Positions 22,643 through 32,129 of a DNA stretch of 51,553 bases are shown here, one piece after another. The position numbers and the translations under genes are program-made. The first letter of the stretch is position 1. Each line of letters begins with the position of its first letter. Source of the stretch: Gnetum montanum. Taxonomy: Eukaryota > Streptophyta > Gnetopsida > Gnetales > Gnetaceae. Where the stretch lies: assembly GCA_015680685.1 (NCBI GenBank), contig MNCI01013908.1, positions 1,031-52,583 on the forward strand, written 5' to 3'. The notes beneath the pieces were generated by a model that was not told the origin of the DNA, did not search any database, and saw only the letters and a list, made by a program, of their open reading frames with translations.

Positions 22643-23998
22643 TCATTTGGGGTTGACTTTAACTACATCAGCACAAAAGGCTAAGGTTGTTGAACCCAAT
22701 TCTTGTGGTGTGGGAGGCAACATTGTTGCACGGATGGATGTCTCATTTGCAGGGATGTCCTCCATAACAGGAATGGAGGCTAAGACCTGGGCCAATGCTT
22801 GGCAATGAGCAGGTGAGGTCTTGACCAGGTCATATAAGGTAAATGTTGTGTTCTTTTGCTTGAGCATTTGCTTTACCTGGGTTAGTGTAGCTACGAAGTC
22901 TTTTTCATTAGCCGTTGTGTTGGCTTTAACTTCCTCCATGAAGCTTGAGAGACAGACCTCTCGGGAGGGGGACTTAGGCTTGGTTTTCTTTGGGGTAGGG
23001 GCCCTAGTGTTCAGTTGTTGTTTGCAAGTTGTGGCCTTTGCTTTGGCCATGGGAATTGCGAGGTGCTCATTTGTCCTCTTGCGTTCCCATTTGGTGGGCC
23101 TACCCAGGTTGCTAGTGGGGTCAACCCTTGAAGGAGGAGGGATCGAGATGTTGCCCATTGTTGGGTTTCGGGTAGGTGAGGGGCCATCACGTTGTGGCAC
23201 CCTTATGATAAACGGTGGCTTAGGAGTTGTTGTAGGTGTTGTTGTGTGACTAACTTGTTGTGGCACCTTGACAACGAAAGGTTGCCTAGCGGTTGTTGTT
23301 GCTGCATCATGCCAGTTTAATGTCTTAGCAGATGATGGCTATGGAGCCTTGACCACAAAGGGTGTTGTGGGTGCCCGAGGTGGCACTTTGATAAAAAAGG
23401 AAGGCCTCTTGCTTGTGGAGGGTGAGGGGACCTTTGCCTTGTTAGGAGGCACACAGATCACAAAAGGTTGTTACACAGGTTTGGGCTTGCCACCTATGCT
23501 AATTGAGTTTATGACATAGGAGGCATTGTCTGTGTTGGATTGACTTGCCGTGTCAATCACTAGTTGGCCTTGTTTTATCATTCCCTACAAGTCATCTTGC
23601 AAGGAGTGACAGTTGTCTGTACTATGACCATCCATTTGATGGTAATGATAGTATTGGTCCAATTTAAAATGTTGTGGGACCAGGGGCTCATTTGGTACTG
23701 CTAAGGTGGGGTTCCTTAGTAGCTCGCAGTACCTATCATGTTTTTGGCGGGTAATCTCTGACACGTGTTTGTGTTGGATTTGCCCAACTTTCAAGAGTTG
23801 CTCTAATAGTTGAGAGGGTTGCATTGATAGTGGTGTATACCTTGAGCGGTCCTTGTGCTGAAAGTTAGGCTTTGGGGTGGCCCCTGCCGATGTAGGTGAG
23901 TTGGCACCAAAGTTGGCGGCTTTGTTAGCTGGGGCTTTAGGTTGCTTAGCTTTTGGGCCCCAGTTGGTTGCTTTTATGATTGCGGCTACTGTTGCCTT
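22643..23998 (-). pseudogene. Element A Gag C-terminal part and repeat-bearing linker
   Basis: This is the downstream part of gag, cut off from its N-terminal part by element B. It includes a QLLEQLLKVGQIQHKHVSEI region and a degenerate zinc knuckle (YYHYHQMDGHSTDNCHSL) in which the first cysteine is now tyrosine. A proline-rich linker to the protease follows. Short motifs of the form PFVVKVP or PFIIRVP recur about five times in the linker. In-frame stops near 23585 and 23475 can be explained by single transitions. Residues nearest the insertion read TKATVAAIIKATNWGPKAK; the first codons of the open frame at 24067-23999 belong to element B's LTR, not to gag. Confidence 0.75.
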
Positions 23999-24003
23999 GG
24001 TTG
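23999..24003. repeat. Target site duplication of element B, left (GGTTG)
   Basis: GGTTG precedes TGTATTGTCC, the first LTR bases of B. The same GGTTG follows B's last base at 42258. Both flanks are element A gag sequence. Confidence 0.93.
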
Positions 24004-24577
24004 TGTATTGTCCGAAATCGTCGGTCTCCAGCTGGAATGGAACAGAGACTAAGAGATCACCGGACAAGCACAGAAGACCCTACCTTTGCCTGAGGGCAAG
24101 CTGGAACTAACGAAGGTAGAGTACCTTGGGTGGTCCGAATGCAGATCAGACAAGGATTCCCCCGAACGTATGCCAATATGCAATACGCTGGGTTATATGC
24201 AAACGGTATAATAAATGTAAACTAGAGCGTAAACGTACAGAAATGTAAAAGTAGTAAACAAGAACGAACGAAAAACTGTAACAGATCTTAGCAAAAGAAA
24301 TGTGGCAATATTATTGCAAAACGGAAAGTTACAATGCACCGGTCCAACGCAGTTGTGAATCTGACACAAGATGGACGGAAGGCTCCGGTAGATGCAGGGG
24401 GATGATTGTTTACTGGATTCAGCTGTAAGCATAGCGTGAAGGCTGTATGCTCAGCGTGCAGGGTGGAAGTCTAGCCTCAAGATGTAGCGTTCTGGATGTT
24501 CTCTTTGTGTGTATTACCCCAAATTTTTGCCTCGATTTTTTTAATTTTTCGAAACCCAATCTGGTAAAAAATTGAGG

Positions 24578-24585
24578 TTTTTATA
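24578..24585 (-). promoter_or_regulatory. TATA box of element B 3' LTR
   Basis: TATAAAAA on the minus strand within CTTGTATAAAAACC. The equivalent sequence in the other LTR is at 41340-41347. Confidence 0.65.
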
Positions 24586-24961
24586 CAAGTTTAGACGTTA
24601 GACTCAGATCTGAGAGGGGATGAGTGGCTGTGAGGTGCTGGACTCTTAGGTCGGGTGACATGTGGCGCGTTGACCGAGTGCGAAAGAATGAAATTTTACA
24701 AGTGTACAGTGTGCTACATGCCAACGTATATTGCTGCACGCCAGCGTATACTGCTGTACGCCAGCGTGTACATGTTGGGCGTGCGAACTCGGCATACAGA
24801 GTTGACTAAAATAAAAGAAGTCATTTTTACAAACTACTACTACAGTAGGAAACATCAAATTCGACCCTCGGATTTGAATTTGGATGTCACGAGAATGCTG
24901 CTTGTGGATGTTCAGTTCTGTTTCACTTGATTTGACATGGTCCTGGAGAGCTTTGATTGGT

Positions 24962-25330
24962 ATATGTTGTGCTACACACTAGGCGTACACGTTGTACACA
25001 CTGGGCGTATACGCTGGGCGTGCAGGATGTATATGCTCAGCGTATGAACTCCAAAGTGCATGATTTTGAGGCCAAAATTTGATTTTCTGGAGCCCATGAT
25101 GACGCTTGACAATTGCTCTATCCCTGTAAGTTGATGCCTTGCATGAAATCTTGCTCCAGAGTGTTTATTTCATGCAGTCTTTGGAGTCACATGCTGGGCG
25201 TACACGTCAGTCGTACGTGCTAAGCGTACATGTGAGACGTGCACGTTGGGCGTATACGCTGGGTGTGCACGCTAGGCGTGTACGCTAGGTGTGCACGCTA
25301 GGCGTGTACACTAGGTGTGCACACTGCATA
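24962..25330. repeat. U3 array of element B 3' LTR
   Basis: Repeated GCTGGGCGTACACG, GGCGTATACGCTGG and GTGCACGCTAGGCGTG words form overlapping small palindromes. The 25258-25325 part is a clean tandem run that is shorter in the other LTR (41995-42030). Confidence 0.75.
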
Positions 25331-25542
25331 CTGCATACTCAGTGAAAATCAAGTATTTTGAGCTCCAAATTTGCCATGTTTGATGCCAGATGTCACTGTG
25401 GTCTTCTGCGGGTCCTAAGGAACCGTTTCTTGTTGAGTTTGACTCTGCTTAAAGCTGTATGTGAGGCCCTCAAGCTTCAGTCATGATGGGGAGCATCATG
25501 ACTTAACTCGATTCCTATTAGAGAAGTACTAAGCTCAGAATT

Positions 25543-25627
25543 TTGTGGTGTTTCATTGACCTCTCTTTGTTGACGCTTGGAGGAATCAACCCGAGAAGCG
25601 TTGACAAAGAAGTACAAAACACCACAA
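25543..25627. other. Inverted repeat across the polypurine tract/3' LTR junction of element B
   Basis: Outer arms TTGTGGTGTTT (25543-25553) and AAACACCACAA (25617-25627) pair over eleven bases with no mismatch. Inner arms TCTTTGTTGACGCTT and AAGCGTTGACAAAGA pair over about 15 bases with two wobble-compatible differences. The polypurine tract lies between them. Confidence 0.75.
25556..25568 (-). other. Polypurine tract of element B
   Basis: Sense-strand AAAGAGAGGTCAA directly before the LTR start TGAAACACC. It is one of three near-identical tracts in the window. Confidence 0.8.
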
Positions 25628-26589
25628 GTAACTTAGTAGTATTGTCCTTCGACACTTGACCAAATGTCATCGTGCCGTGTCCAGTAGTACATTGGTTGGT
25701 GAGACGAAGTTTGTGGCTAGATAAGAAAGTAGAAATTGTGGGGATTAGATACTAATCAAGGGATTATACATGGCGAAGGGGGTGCTCTGGTATGTGTGCA
25801 GGTCATGCTGATCTTTGTCAATAGCCATTGTTTAGCCATTTTCTAGCAGTCTTGAGATCAAAACATGAGGTGTATGTCCTTTGGTGGCACAAGATTCTTG
25901 TTTGGTGTTTAAGAGGACTTGTTGGCACAACCAAAGCCACGTGATGATGTGTTGCATTCTTTGGAGGAACAGAGCCTCTGTTTAGTATTTAAAGGGAACC
26001 CGTTGGCAGAGAGCCAAAGCCATGCAATGAAATGTTACTTGAGTGTTTGAGACATGAGTATTTGTTTTCAAGACAACTACCTTCCTGCTGGTTTTTTTTG
26101 GGCATAGAGCTTCGTTTTGATCTTGTGCGCATGCTCAAATGCCATGTTGTGGGTTGCAACTGCTTAAAAGTGTTGCAGTGTGCAACAGTGTGCTCAATGT
26201 TTTAGGCTGCACTGGGTGTGTTCGGGATGTAACTGGGTAGAATATGTTAAGGGATAGGTGGGATATGTAATGGGCGATGTACTAATGAATGGCTTGATTA
26301 GCCTTGTCATGTGTGTTAGGAACAACGTTGTACCTTGCTGCTGTGACAAAGTGCATTCTTGTACGAACACCTCTGAGTGTCATCCTACAAACATCCAAGA
26401 AGACAAGGAAACCACGAGTGAGTAAGCAAGCTTAGACTTAAATAGCTATTGATAAAACAAAGGCACCAGATGAGATTTCAGGGACTGCATATGAATGGCA
26501 ACAATGTTGTTAGGATCAACTGATGACGAGCGAGGCAGCGGCTCTGATGAAGCTTGAATGCCACTACAGATAGGGAGGCTAGAGATGAA
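25569..26589. other. Element B noncoding 3' tail
   Basis: No coding frame was seen. It is homologous to the tail of element A (20160-20400 and 20640-20950 share word order such as GTGCAACAGTGT, GAATGGxTTGATTA and AAACACAACTTCAAGAAGA-like text). It separates the module array from the 3' LTR. Confidence 0.65.
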
Positions 26590-26935
26590 CTTGCCAGTTT
26601 ATAGTTGTAGCAGACTGTTGTGGGTTAGTTTTATGTCATAACCTGTTGGACATTGCCAGTTCAGTGTCGTAGCGGATGGTACATTGCTAGTTTATAGTCT
26701 TAGCGGACTGTGGAGAGGCAAACCAATTTATAGTCTTAGCGGACTCTGGCAAATGAGACTGTGGCAGTTTAATGTCATACCAGATGAGTGCTAGTTTATT
26801 GTCATTGCGGACGTTCCATGGTATCAGTTTACCGTCATGATTCCAGGACGAGTTGTGGTATCAATTTATCATCATGATTCCATGACGAGTTGTGGTATCA
26901 GTTTATCGTCATGATTCTAGGACAAGCGCATACTT
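26590..26935. repeat. AGTTTA inverted-repeat module array of element B (3' side of pol)
   Basis: About ten modules, each with (C/T)AGTTTA followed by a GTC...GGAC inverted repeat, such as TAGTCTTAGCGGACTGTGG. The last three have the 37-base form starting TCAGTTTA with CATGATTCCAGGAC. The series follows the same order as in element A (21090-21612). Confidence 0.85.
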
Positions 26936-26943
26936 GAGTTCGT

Positions 26944-28200
26944 TCAAACGTAGAACGGTTTCAAGTACAAATGGTTGGTCAGATGCACCAGTTCATTCCT
27001 TTCCATGTTGGCTAGTTTAAATGCTCCGTTGTCGTATGCTTTGGTGACCAAGTAGGGCCCTTCCCAGTTGGCTGAGAATTTATCCGTGTGTTCTCGAATG
27101 GCTTTGAGTATAAGGTCACCTTCCTTGATAGGACGCTTATGAACATCATGTCGATGGTGTTGTCGTTGTTGCTTTTGGTACCACTCAATCTGATTGAGCG
27201 CACGTATACGTTCCTCCTCCACCGAGTCCAAGTCAACAATGCGTAAGTTATTGTTTTGACCATCGTCGAGGAGTCCGAAAAGTGTGATCCTTAGAGATGG
27301 TACCTATAACTCCAAGGGTAAAACAACTTCTGAACCATAAACAAGATTATATGGTGTTTTACCTGTAGAAGTTCGGTGCGTAGTACGATAAGCCCACAGT
27401 GTGTACACTAACTGTTTGTGCAATCGTTTCTTACTTTGAGTAAGTATCTTTTTGAGCATTGTGATGAGGATTTTATTTGTAACTTCAGCTTGTCCATTGC
27501 TCTGAGGGTAGTATGGAGATGAAAATGAATGTTTGATCCCTAGGCTTTCAGTAAAAGTTCTAGTTTCGGCACTGTTGAACTATGGCCCGTTATTAGTGAT
27601 GATGGTTATTGGAATGCCAAAACAGGTCACAATGTTTTTGAGAACGAAGTTGCATATGTGTTTGGATGTGGTCTTTCTAAGGGGAATAGCTTCTACCCAC
27701 TTCGTGAAATACTCTGTCGTAGTTATGATGAAGCTATGTCCTGTGGAAGATGGGGGAGTTATCGGCCCAATAATATCTAACCCCCACTTCTGGAAAGGCC
27801 AAGTGATTTGTGCCGTATGCAACTCATTTGGTGGAACATGTATCAGATTGCTATGTTTTTGACAGATACTGCATGTTTTGGCCTTGGAGAAACAGTCATA
27901 CTCCATGTGTGGCCAATAATAGCCCAGATGTCTTATTTTTATTGCCATTGCTTTAGGCGCTATATGTCCTCCGCATAGTCCATCATGTACTCGCTCGACG
28001 ATGGTTTTTCCATCAGTGCTACTAACGCATGTTAATAGTGTGCCTTCGTAGGATCGACGACACAACGTGTCTCCTACCAGTGCATATTGTCGAGAACGTT
28101 TTCGTATTACATCCTTTTGTGCATTCGTTAGGTGTTGTGGTGTTTCACCGCGTAGAAGGTACTCTTTTATGTCATCATACCATTCTACTGCGCGTGTTGT
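26944..28200 (-). pseudogene. Element B integrase, inactivated
   Basis: Integrase inserts the element's DNA into the genome. The zinc-binding HHCC domain is intact (HDGLCGGH ... CSICQKH). The catalytic core has the first Asp (WGLDIIGP) and the Glu (SNGQAEVTNK). The second Asp motif, normally D-N-G, reads TNNGP, so a catalytic residue is lost. A TAG follows directly at 27580, where the family has Q (GPQF); another TAG is at 27304. The frame then continues to ANWEGPYLVTKAYDNGAFKL and ends FYV at 26944, with no chromodomain, as in Tat elements. All of this is in one frame with the RNase H region. Confidence 0.85.
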
Positions 28201-28339
28201 AGTAACGGAGGCAATTGGTAATTCATCGGGAGTATCAGTTATGGGTTTAGCACAACTGATTATGGAGTTAGGCAACATGTGGAACATGTTGGGCGATATG
28301 TTTAGAGCTAACCTGGCAAGTCCATCTACGATGGTGTTA

Positions 28340-28720
28340 TCGTTTCTGGAAACATGTTGCACATTTATACTTTCGAATCGCTTCAGTAAGTGCGTAGCCA
28401 AATCACAGTATAGTTGTAAATGTTGTGCTTTGCATGTATAAACGTCTGTGACTTGGTTTAAAACTAGTTGTGAGTCTCCTCTGACTACAAGTCGCGTGAT
28501 GTTGGAAGCTAACGTTGCCATAAGGCACCTAAGGAGACCCTCATACTCTGCTATGTTGTTGGTACAGTGAAAGTTGAAGTGGTAAGCAAAGGGTCAGATC
28601 TCCCCAAAGGGATACGTGATGACAGCGGCAATACTTCCCCCTCGAGAGGTGGATGCTCCATCAAAGTTCAAAATGGCTTCGTAATCATTGGGAACTATGT
28701 CTATCGCACTCACGTTTTCG
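28340..28720 (-). pseudogene. Element B second (archaeal-type) RNase H domain
   Basis: Tat-lineage elements carry an additional RNase H after the retroviral one. Here its acidic motifs appear in order: ILNFDGAS, NNIAEYEGLL, VRGDSQLVLNQV and VSRNDNTIVDGLARLAL. A TGA at 28594 interrupts it after PFGEI. The domain lies between the RNase H and integrase in the same frame and supports classification as Tat. Confidence 0.8.
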
Positions 28721-28789
28721 TCTAGAAACTCTGGCTCTATTGTTGCTTGATCATGTGTTGGTGATGTAGTCAGTTGGTTCACTATGGCT

Positions 28790-29149
28790 TAACCCTTGAC
28801 TGATGACTGCGATATGTAATGTAGGTCGAATTCAGCTATCATGGCTTTCCAACGTGCTATTCTGCTTGACTCGTAAATGTTACCGATGATGGCTCTGAGC
28901 ACATTATCTTTGTAGATTATGTTGACTTGGTTATCGAAGAGGTAATGTCACCATTTCTTTAGGAAAAAGGCAAGGGCTAAACATGACCTCTCCACCTCGT
29001 TGTACTTCTTTTCATGGGCCACTAATGCATGGCTTAAATAGTACACAGGGACTTCGGTTCCATCTTCTCATTTTTGACATAGCATAGACGCGATCGATGA
29101 ATCCGACGTGGCAAGGTAGATATAGAAGGGTTTATTGTTCTGTGGAGGG
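28790..29149 (-). pseudogene. Element B RNase H domain, decayed
   Basis: This is the retroviral-type RNase H that follows RT. It begins with the KPFYIYLATSDSSIASMLCQ block. It continues after a TGA (29068) as EDGTEVPVYYLSHAL, then VERSCLALAFFLKKW, a TGA (28948), and HYLFDNQVNIIYKDN. A TAA at 28789 ends it. Each stop lies where the family has R (CGA) or Q (CAA), so each is one C-to-T change. Confidence 0.8.
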
Positions 29150-30432
29150 TACACGGTCGGTAGTTGAACAAGTGCTGTTTTAATGTTATTAAATGCTTCC
29201 TGGCATTGTGGAGTCCATTCAAAATGGACATTCTTTCGTAGCAAATGGTTCATAGGTTTCAACTTATCCATCAGTTTTTCTATGAAATGCCTGATCAACT
29301 GTAATATACCTTGTAGACCTCGAAGTTCAGTAAGGTTGCTTGGTGGTTTTAGATTGATGACAGCTTTAACCTTATCTGGATCTACTCGTATTCCTATTTC
29401 TGACACTACAAAACCTAGCAACTTGCCCATTTTTACCCCGAAGACACATTCTTTGGGTTGAGCCTAAGTTCATATTTTAAGCAACATTTTAGGACCAAAT
29501 CTAAGTCTTGGATGTGTTGCTCTGGTGTTTTTGATTTAATTGCAATGTCATCCACATAATCATTGAGCGAATGAAGTATGTAATCGCTAAAAATAAATGT
29601 CATTGCCCTTTGATATGTGGCCTCGGCGTTCTTGAGACCGAATGGCATCATCGTGTAACAAAAAGTACCCCATGGTGTCATAAAGGTAGTCCTAAGCTAA
29701 TGTTCCGGGTTAATGCATATCTGGATATATCTTGAAAAGCCATCCATGAAAGATAACAAGGCATGTCCAGCGGTCAAATCAACTAGTTGATCAATGCTAG
29801 GTAGGGGAAAATCATCCTTTATGGTTGCGATGTTGAGATCCCGGAAGTCAATGCAGAGGCAGATGCTTCCGTTCTTCTTTGGGACAATGACCATGTTGGA
29901 TACCCAGTCAGCATAGTCGACAGCCCGTATAAACCTAGCCTGATAAAGTTTGGTGATCTCATTGCGAACTGCCAATGCTACCTCAGGCTTAACCTTTCGT
30001 GCTTTTTGTTTCACTGGCCTTAATTTTGGATCGAGTATAATATTTTGCTGTACGATTCGAGGATCTAACCCAGGCATGTCAATGTAAGACCAAGCGAATG
30101 CTCTTATGTTGTCTCGAAGCACATATTCTATGTCTTTAGCTAGTTGAGATTGCAATAGTGTGCTCAATTTTAGTACCTTAACTTCACCATCAGGCATAGC
30201 TATGGGGGTTTCAGTTAAAGGGTCTTCAGTGATGCTATCAGCTTCTATGTCCAGGAATTTTGTCATACCTTCATAGCTGTCTAATGTTTGTTGCATTGAG
30301 GCTACAAATGTGTCGTCTGTTGATTGACCTAAGTTGATGGAATTTATGTTGATTTCTCTTGTGATCTTTCCGTATGGTTCATCGATGGTCAATGGTGTGA
30401 ATAGATGCTGGTAATTCATCAGGCTTACTCCT
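29150..30432 (-). pseudogene. Element B reverse transcriptase, decayed
   Basis: RT copies element RNA into DNA. From the N-terminus: a leader with IRAFAWSYIDMPGLDP, typical of Tat RTs; VSNMVIVPKKNGSICLCIDF; DFPLPSIDQLVD; LLSFMDGFSRYIQI; WGTFCYTMMPFGLKNA; and the catalytic YVDD (in SLNDYVDDIAIKS). A TAG at 29697 interrupts it in frame. One base is missing near 29436, in the NPK(K)CVFG region, shifting the frame. The thumb region is in 29430-29150. The open frame begins directly after a splice-acceptor-like sequence and has no obvious initiator Met of its own, which suggests it was joined to Gag-Pro by splicing. Confidence 0.87.
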
Positions 30433-30450
30433 GCCAATAAACAGAGGGCA
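30416..30450 (-). promoter_or_regulatory. Candidate 3' splice site in front of the RT frame
   Basis: Sense strand: CCCTCTGTTTATTGGCAG, then GAGTAAGCC, where the RT frame begins (30432). A pyrimidine-rich stretch followed by CAG/G is a good plant acceptor. Ogre elements are known to splice out an intron between protease and RT, so this fits. I could not identify a matching donor near the protease end with confidence. Confidence 0.5.
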
Positions 30451-30541
30451 GAGTGAGCTAGTAGGGGCTGTTACGCATTTCTAGGCAACGTAAATCATGT
30501 GTACGTATGCGGTGGTAGTTTATCGTCGTCCCTAGATGCAC

Positions 30542-30722
30542 GACAGTTTAAGGCCTTATCGGGCTGAATGTGGCAGTTTAAGGCCTTACCGGACCGTATG
30601 TGGTAGTTTAGAGCCTTACCGGGCTGTATGTGGCAGTTTAGGGCCTTACCGGGTCGTATGTGGCAGTTTAAGGCCTTTCTGGGCCGTATGTGGCAGTTTA
30701 AGGCCTTACCGGGCCGTTTAAC
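30542..30722. repeat. 30-bp tandem repeat of AGTTTA modules, six copies
   Basis: Six copies of a 30-base unit: GGCAGTTTAAGGCC, then TTACCGGGCC, then GTATGT. Each carries GGCC...GGCC or near-GGCC arms around TTACCG. It lies between RT and the antisense gene. The regular period also creates a plus-strand open frame, which I take to be an artefact. Confidence 0.9.
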
Positions 30723-30945
30723 CGTGCGTTGATGATGTCTAGTTAATGTATGATTTATACTGAGGAGTTTGCATGAAAATGTTCAGTGTGGGCAACCGGA
30801 ATTGCTTTGCAAGGGAATATGGTATGTGGTAGTGTTCGTTATCTCATTATTTTTGTTTTGCATTTGCCCGTACTTTGTACTTTGATTAATTTTGATTAAA
30901 TTGAATAAAATATTCAAGGCGGCGGTGGCAAGGTCAACGCGGCGG

Positions 30946-30954
30946 TATATATAA
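30946..30954 (+). promoter_or_regulatory. Candidate TATA box for the antisense gene
   Basis: TATATATAA on the plus strand in a GC-rich setting (GCGGCGGTATATATAATGCA). It is a conspicuous TATA about 1.2 kb before the first clear coding exon. Start-site mapping is not possible from sequence. Confidence 0.4.
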
Positions 30955-31189
30955 TGCAAGGTGTGAGAATGAACTCGTTAGTCAACAAAGGCAGCGTGAA
31001 CCTGAGCCAAATCGCAGTGTGAGCGTAAACCCAAGTCGCAGCGTGAATGTAAATTTTAGGCGACAGTTTCAGCCTGAATGTGGACTTCAGGCAATAGTTT
31101 CAGCATGAACCTCGGAACCACAGCGTCAGCGTGAAGGAACAGATATCTTCGGCGTGTAGGGTTCAGCGTAGCGTACAAGATAAAACCCG

Positions 31190-31355
31190 AGCATGCAGGG
31201 TTAAACCCCAGCATGCAGGGTTCAAGTCGGTGTAAAGGACCAAACCCCAGCGTGTAGGGTTCAGCTCGGTGTAAAGGACCAAACCCCAGCGTGCAGGGTT
31301 CAGCTCAGCATAAAAGACCAAACCCTAGCATGCAGGGTTCAGCTCGGCGTAAAGC
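31190..31355. repeat. 41-bp tandem repeat upstream of the antisense gene
   Basis: Four to five copies of a unit containing AAACCCCAGCGTGCAGGGTT followed by CAGCTCGGCGTAAAGGACC. AACCC and GGGTT can pair within each unit. It shares the CAGCGTGCAGGGT core with the next array at 31590. Confidence 0.8.
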
Positions 31356-31589
31356 GATGGGTAAGGGAAAGGAAGTAGAAGGCCAGGGGAGGAAGGAGCC
31401 CAGCTTGACCTTTGCGAAGGAAAGTGAGGCCATGCTTCAGTGTTTTCCTAGGCCTAGGATTCCATTGTGGCCTGGATTGGCATGCAGGTAGGCGCCAATC
31501 TTGCCTTAGTTAATTGCTTTATTTGCTATCTGCTATCTGGGCGTACGGGATTTGCGCGAGGTCTCTGGTTGTATGTTTCAGCGTACGGG

Positions 31590-31812
31590 GATGACGCTGA
31601 GCATAAACGGTTTTTGCAGCATGCAGGGTCTGCACGTTGAGCGTAAATAGTTTTTCCAGTGTGCAAGGTTTGCACGCTGAGTGTAAATAGTTTTGTAGCG
31701 TGTAGGGTCTGCACGCTGAGCGTAAACAGTTTTCCAGCGTGCAGGGTCTGCATGCAGAGTGTAAACAATTTTCCAGTGTGCAGGGTCTGCACGCTGAGCG
31801 CAAACAGTTTGC
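31590..31812. repeat. 40-bp hairpin array upstream of the antisense gene
   Basis: Five to six copies of a 39-41 base unit. The core is a 10-base inverted repeat, CAGCGTGCAG and CTGCACGCTG, separated by GGT and followed by AGCGTAAACAGTTTTC. In one unit the stem is GTGCAA/TTGCAC instead of GTGCAG/CTGCAC, a paired change. Long minus- and plus-strand frames here are by-products of the period. Confidence 0.85.
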
Positions 31813-32129
31813 AACTTTTTTCGAAGTATTGGCCCCAAATGTGGAACTTCGTTTCATTAGTTCATTTTCGTGTATAACTGATTTAGCATGGCATTCTGGG
31901 TATTTGCAGGGATCCTAAGCCTTTCCTCTTAGTGGTTGAGCTGCTTGGGGTTCTGGCCTAGTTCGGGCCCATTAATTCTGACAAACCTGCCCCTGATATG
32001 ACTATTGATAACAATGGGGTATGGTTCAGGAAAGGGGCCTGTTAGTTCTTTGCCTTTATTTTAGATAGATTCAGAGTAGTAATATGGTCCCATCTAAGCG
32101 AACAATTAGCGCGAGGCGTACTTGAGACA

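Larger units (their letters stand above)
24004..25555 (-). repeat. Element B 3' LTR
   Basis: A 1552-base LTR starting TGTATTGTCC and ending GTGGTGTTTCA. A sense-strand TATA box (TATAAAAA) lies at 24585-24578, and a U3 array of CGTA-rich words at 24962-25330. It is about 60 bases longer than its partner because of extra GTGCACGCTAGGCGTGTAC-type units near 25258-25325. Confidence 0.93.

Noticed and set aside
22821-23249. Plus-strand 142-residue hydrophobic frame
   Set aside because: It is antisense to the element A Gag-protease linker, which has homology to element B.
30536-30721. Plus-strand frame of repeated SLRPYRAVCG
   Set aside because: It is created by a 30-base tandem repeat whose length is a multiple of three. 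There is no start context and no family.
31519-31877. Overlapping repeat proteins on both strands
   Set aside because: By-products of the 40-base hairpin array; three frames are open at once.
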